Translations under genes and position numbers: made by a program | From: a bacterium | GTDB taxonomy: Bacteria > Babelota > Babeliae > Babelales > GCA-2401785 | NCBI GenBank assembly: GCA_023249975.1 | Contig: JAHFBP010000012.1 | Coordinates: 1-52,924 of the forward strand | DNA length: 52,924 nucleotides | Reading direction: 5' to 3' | In this document: positions 49,862 to 52,924 of the stretch, in pieces | How positions within the stretch are numbered: the stretch's first letter is position 1 | Layout of the letters: every line of letters starts with the position of its first letter | Notes under the pieces: generated by a model | What the model was told of the DNA's origin: nothing | The model's input: only the letters and a program-made list of their open reading frames with translations | Database searches by the model: none

Positions 49862-50551
49862 GTGGAACATCTTGCGTGCATCATGGATGGCAACCGACGC
49901 TGGGCGCGGGAAAATGGCTATCAAGCTCTTGTTAAAGGGCATCAGGCTGGAATGGAAGCAGCTGACCGAGTTATTAATTTTTGTCTTAAAAGCAATATTA
50001 AAATATTAACTCTTTACGCGTTTTCGATTGAAAATTTTAATCGTAGTGATTCTGAAAAAGAATATTTGTTCGACCTCATTGCAGATGCATCAGATAAAAA
50101 CATTAATAAATACACTCAAAAAGGTATTTCGGTACGATTTGTGGGTGATCGCACTTTATTTCCGGAAAGTACGATTGAAAATATTAAAAAAATTGAACAA
50201 AAAACCGCTGATCAAACAAAGCTTCAGCTTAATATTCTTTTTTGCTATGGAGCACAACAGGAGTTGGTTTCAGCAACTCGTTTGATTGCTCAAAAAGTCA
50301 AAGAAGGGCTGCTGGAAATTGATGATATCAATGAAGCTAATTTACGAGATTCTTTGTGGCTCACTGGCAGATCGGACCCTGATTTAATTCTCAGAACTGG
50401 CGGAACAGCGCGGTTGAGTAATTTTTTGTTGTATCAAGCCGCTTATTCAGAATTGCAGTTTCTTGATTGTTATTGGCCGGAAGTAACGGAACAACATTTG
50501 ACGGAATGCATCAATAAATTCAACATGACCAAGCGTAATTTCGGACACTGA
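49862..50551 (+). CDS. uppS: Undecaprenyl diphosphate synthase
   Basis: A cis-prenyltransferase that makes the lipid carrier for peptidoglycan and other envelope sugars, feeding MurJ's substrate lipid II. The signature MDGNRRWA (catalytic Asp at residue 9) comes right after the GTG start at 49862, preceded by AAGGA. Further matches are GHQAG, LTLYAFSIENFNR, and RTGG...RLSNFLLYQAAYSEL. The product has 229 residues, normal for the family. The open frame further upstream (to 49583) overlaps the HAD gene on the other strand and does not look coding. gpsA follows 31 bases later. Confidence 0.95.
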   Translation: MEHLACIMDGNRRWARENGYQALVKGHQAGMEAADRVINFCLKSNIKILTLYAFSIENFNRSDSEKEYLFDLIADASDKNINKYTQKGISVRFVGDRTLFPESTIENIKKIEQKTADQTKLQLNILFCYGAQQELVSATRLIAQKVKEGLLEIDDINEANLRDSLWLTGRSDPDLILRTGGTARLSNFLLYQAAYSELQFLDCYWPEVTEQHLTECINKFNMTKRNFGH

Positions 50552-50582
50552 CACATACCCTAAAAAAGGAGAGGGGACGTTG

Positions 50583-51662
50583 ATGGAAAGAAGCAAGCAC
50601 ATAGCCGTTTTGGGAGGCGGCTCATGGGGAACGGCATTGGCGACATTGCTCGCGAACAATGGTCATCGCGTCATGCTATGGTGTTATGAAAAAAATGTGG
50701 CCGACGAAATTAATCTTACTCATCAAAATACATCATATCTTCCTGGAATTACTCTTTCAGCTAACATTACAGCGACATCAGATTTACAGGAACTTGCGCA
50801 ATCAAGTGAGTTGATAGTTGAAGTAGTTCCCGTCACGTATTTGCGATCAGTTCTGAAAAAATTTGCACCATTTGTGACCCCATCGCATCGATGGTTGATC
50901 GCCAGTAAAGGGATTGAAAACAACACGCTTTTACTGCCATCACAAATCATCGAACAAGTATGCGGGGCGGCGACCATGGCAGTTGTAGCAGGTCCCAATT
51001 TTGCCAAAGATTTGGCGCAACAAGTTTTTACTGGGTCGGTGATTGCGGGGTATGATCAGGAATTTGTTGATGAATTGATTTCACTATTTTCAAGTTCATA
51101 TGCTGTTTTTTATCCATCATTTGATTTTTTTGGCATTCAAGCTGCATCAGCACTCAAAGTTTTGATTACCCTTGCCCTTGGAATCGCACAAGGTGGTGAG
51201 TGTGGTGAAAATACTCGCTCATATTTACTGACGGTTGGAATGAACGAAATGGCGCGAGTTGTTACGGCATTTGGAGGGCAACATATTACGGCCTATGGGC
51301 TTGCAGGTCTGGGCGACCTTGTTTTGTGTGCTGTTGGTTCACAAAGCCGGAACCTCAAAGCCGGTGCATTGCTGGGCAAAGGATGCACTCTTGTGCAAGT
51401 TGAGCAGGCATGTGGGTTTTTGCCTGAAGGGATCAATACGGCCTATTCAATTTCTCAGTGGGCGTTTGAACAGGGCGTTTCCATTCCCATGTGCCAATTG
51501 GTTGTTGACGTCATGCAAGGTCGACTGACTTTTGAATCTTACTTTGAAAAAATTGTATCACAGACCGTGATGGATGACTTTAGCCTTGATGTGAATTACA
51601 AAGCACTCGCATCTAAGCATGTCGAGCAATTGGGATCGCAAGGCGAGTACACGAATTTTTGA
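50583..51662 (+). CDS. gpsA: Glycerol-3-phosphate dehydrogenase [NAD(P)+]
   Basis: Reduces dihydroxyacetone phosphate to glycerol-3-phosphate, the backbone of phospholipids. The NAD(P) fold begins IAVLGGGSWGTALATLLA. GPNFAKDL stands where the family has GPSFAxE/D. The active-site lysine lies in SALKVLITLALGI (LKN in many), and GLAGLGDLVLCAVGSQSRN is the conserved C-terminal signature. The ATG at 50583 is used, with GGAGAGGGGACG upstream; a TTG precedes it by one codon. The length of 359 residues is a little long. The 3' end overlaps the convergent ComEC-like gene by 50 bases. Confidence 0.95.
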   Translation: MERSKHIAVLGGGSWGTALATLLANNGHRVMLWCYEKNVADEINLTHQNTSYLPGITLSANITATSDLQELAQSSELIVEVVPVTYLRSVLKKFAPFVTPSHRWLIASKGIENNTLLLPSQIIEQVCGAATMAVVAGPNFAKDLAQQVFTGSVIAGYDQEFVDELISLFSSSYAVFYPSFDFFGIQAASALKVLITLALGIAQGGECGENTRSYLLTVGMNEMARVVTAFGGQHITAYGLAGLGDLVLCAVGSQSRNLKAGALLGKGCTLVQVEQACGFLPEGINTAYSISQWAFEQGVSIPMCQLVVDVMQGRLTFESYFEKIVSQTVMDDFSLDVNYKALASKHVEQLGSQGEYTNF

Positions 51663-52455
51663 GCTTAAAATATTCCCGCCAACTTCCTTTTGAGGTAAAT
51701 GGCTTGAAAAAAGGAATAATGACCTTTTTAACGGTAAAGCATTGCAGCAGTGCAGAGCATCCGATAAAGCTGCGCATAGAAGGTCGTGTGAGGGTGATTG
51801 AATCAATGGTTCGGTTGCCCAGTGCCTTGATCAGTGCCGAGCGCACCGTGAAATTAACTACTTTTTCGGGTGAGGCATGGACATTAAAAAAGCCATGGTC
51901 GATGAGATTGAGCCTTGAGTTAGTGTAATCAATTTGTAAGATTTTATTTTTTTTCACCAAATCAAAATGGACTGAAGATTCAAATAGTCCATAGGTAAAA
52001 AATACGGGCACGGCAAGGCAGAGAATGGCTCCTCCTATTAACGAGGCATAACGAGTCCGTTGTGTTGGCGCATAAATCAGGCCATAAATTCCAGCCGCGC
52101 CAAAAAATACGGTTGATATAATATTAAGAGGCGTGCATGCCGGCGCACACAGCCATGTTGGGCTTGAAAAGTTGAGCAAATAGAGCCACCAGTGGGTAAT
52201 GTTGTTGAGAACAAAACAGAGCCAGTCGTTGGGTATACAGAAAATATGGGTGATGAAAATCAGTGCGCTAATAACAATAAAACTAGTTAAAAAAGGCAAA
52301 AACACCACATTGCCCACACAGCTCATGATTGAGGTTGGCATGCCCCACATCATCAAAATGGGAAGTGCAAAAATCTGAGCAATTGCCTGAACTGCAAGTG
52401 CATCCATGAAAAAAGAAATGATTTTGCTGGGTCTTTTTTTATTCGGTTTAATCAT
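51613..52455 (-). CDS. Short ComEC-like membrane protein
   Basis: The 280-residue product has about six hydrophobic helices in its first 170 residues. It begins with MDALAVQAIAQIFALPILMMWG, close to the ALxxSxAAxLxTLPLxLxxFG stretch in the ComEC/Rec2 competence channel, followed by NVVFLPFL, like ComEC's NLLxxPL. The C-terminal 110 residues are soluble and may be a remnant of the ComEC beta-lactamase-like domain, without visible HxHxDH. Full ComEC is usually 600-800 residues, so the N-terminal half is missing or encoded elsewhere. It starts 8 bases after the holB stop. Confidence in the family is moderate. Confidence 0.45.
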   Translation of the reverse strand: MIKPNKKRPSKIISFFMDALAVQAIAQIFALPILMMWGMPTSIMSCVGNVVFLPFLTSFIVISALIFITHIFCIPNDWLCFVLNNITHWWLYLLNFSSPTWLCAPACTPLNIISTVFFGAAGIYGLIYAPTQRTRYASLIGGAILCLAVPVFFTYGLFESSVHFDLVKKNKILQIDYTNSRLNLIDHGFFNVHASPEKVVNFTVRSALIKALGNRTIDSITLTRPSMRSFIGCSALLQCFTVKKVIIPFFKPFTSKGSWREYFKLKNSCTRLAIPIARHA

Positions 52456-52463
52456 CTGCCAAT

Positions 52464-52924
52464 CTATATCGTCACCTTAAAATCTTGGGCAAAGCGCATA
52501 AATAACAATTTCCAAAAAATATCTGCTCCACCCTGGCATGGTAAAGTTTGGAATGCTGTTATGGCATGTGCCCGTGCTGTTTTAAATTTTCCAGATAGAT
52601 CTTGAGAGCCTGTGGGCTGAGAAAGAAGTTTGATCAGTTCATCAGCCAATTTTTGAGTATCCAGATGGGTTGGTTTTGTACTTGCCAGACATTCTTCAAA
52701 TAATGAAACATTCATAAAAATGAGATTGTTGGGGTTAAAATATTCCAGTAGGGGCGAGGTGTGGTTGGCTTGAGGTGTACTTTGGTCATATTCAATGATG
52801 CTGCGAGAGCGGATAGTTGGTAGAACATCATTTAGATTGCTGGTTAACAATAAAAATGATAACCCGCTGGAGGTTCTTCCAATGTTTTGAGCAATCGATT
52901 GGAAACAGCAGGGGAAAAAAGTTC
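52464..52924 (-). CDS. holB: DNA polymerase III delta' subunit, 3' part, frameshifted
   Basis: HolB is a clamp-loader subunit of the replicative polymerase. The window cuts it at its upstream end. From 52924 to about 52857 one frame gives NRLLKTLEEPPAGYHF, the family's NxLLKxLEEPP box. The next part in another frame gives LLLTSNLNDVLPTIRSRSII, its sensor 1 and TIxSR box. Adding one T to the T5 run (52852-52856, minus strand) joins them exactly as HFLLLTSN. The C-terminal domain is short and unremarkable. Since both conserved boxes are intact and holB is normally essential, a sequence error is the likeliest cause. Confidence 0.8.
   Translation of the reverse strand, partial: TFFPCCFQSIAQNIGRTSSGLSFLLLTSNLNDVLPTIRSRSIIEYDQSTPQANHTSPLLEYFNPNNLIFMNVSLFEECLASTKPTHLDTQKLADELIKLLSQPTGSQDLSGKFKTARAHAITAFQTLPCQGGADIFWKLLFMRFAQDFKVTI

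Overview
The window most resembles a low-GC, diderm, host-dependent bacterium of the Candidatus Dependentiae (TM6) type. That placement is inferred from gene content, not computed. An outer membrane is indicated by a BamD-like lipoprotein, an MlaD/MCE protein, an outer-membrane barrel and type II secretion pseudopilins. Host association is suggested by many signal-peptide proteins with no recognisable family, three leucine-rich-repeat (LRR) proteins (one with a RING-like zinc motif), an ATAD3-like AAA+ ATPase, an NDP kinase carrying a signal peptide, and a chlamydia-style lysine-rich histone H1-like protein.

Layout: 1-190 holds nothing I recognise. 191-540 is the RNase P RNA (minus), overlapped by a small membrane-protein ORF. 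1035-7918 holds the histone-like gene, priA (plus) and a minus-strand run glmU-like > sbcD > cysS. 8178-11145 is a plus-strand cluster of signal-peptide proteins; the first two are related and each is followed by its own terminator, and the first is frameshifted. 11231-14261 (minus) has yraN, bamD, a small lipoprotein and zwf. 14339-17635 (minus) is a compact operon of two secreted proteins and an ATAD3-like ATPase whose signal peptide lies in another frame. 17784-24356 (minus) has an MCE protein and a tight gspF-G-H-I-J-K operon. 24480-35154 has a secreted protein, RING-LRR and LRR proteins, an outer-membrane barrel and a 1854-residue secreted protein built of three long repeats. 35304-39760 has murJ, a secreted ndk and uvrB. 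39865-44917 is a plus-strand block of four very AT-rich secreted proteins; one is an LRR protein and the other three share a roughly 100-residue module. 45021 to the end is mostly housekeeping: pheT, lspA, pgpA-like, comF, a HAD hydrolase, uppS, gpsA, a short ComEC-like protein and the 3' part of holB.

How it fits together: the housekeeping genes cover replication and repair (priA, holB, uvrB, sbcD), translation (cysS, pheT), envelope building (murJ, uppS, lspA, bamD, gpsA) and the entry of the pentose phosphate pathway (zwf). The accessory part is dominated by export. About 16 genes start with Sec-type signal peptides or lipoprotein signals, and half of a type II secretion system sits among them; gspC, D, E, L and M are not in the window.

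Three genes (8178-9183, the AAA+ gene, holB) need a one-base change at a short homopolymer to read through. Because holB is normally essential, read or assembly errors are a serious explanation for all three. REP-like palindromes related to the common CCTGAGCCTGTCGAA repeat recur between genes and, unusually, inside gspK. I found no tRNA, CRISPR array, transposase or prophage.
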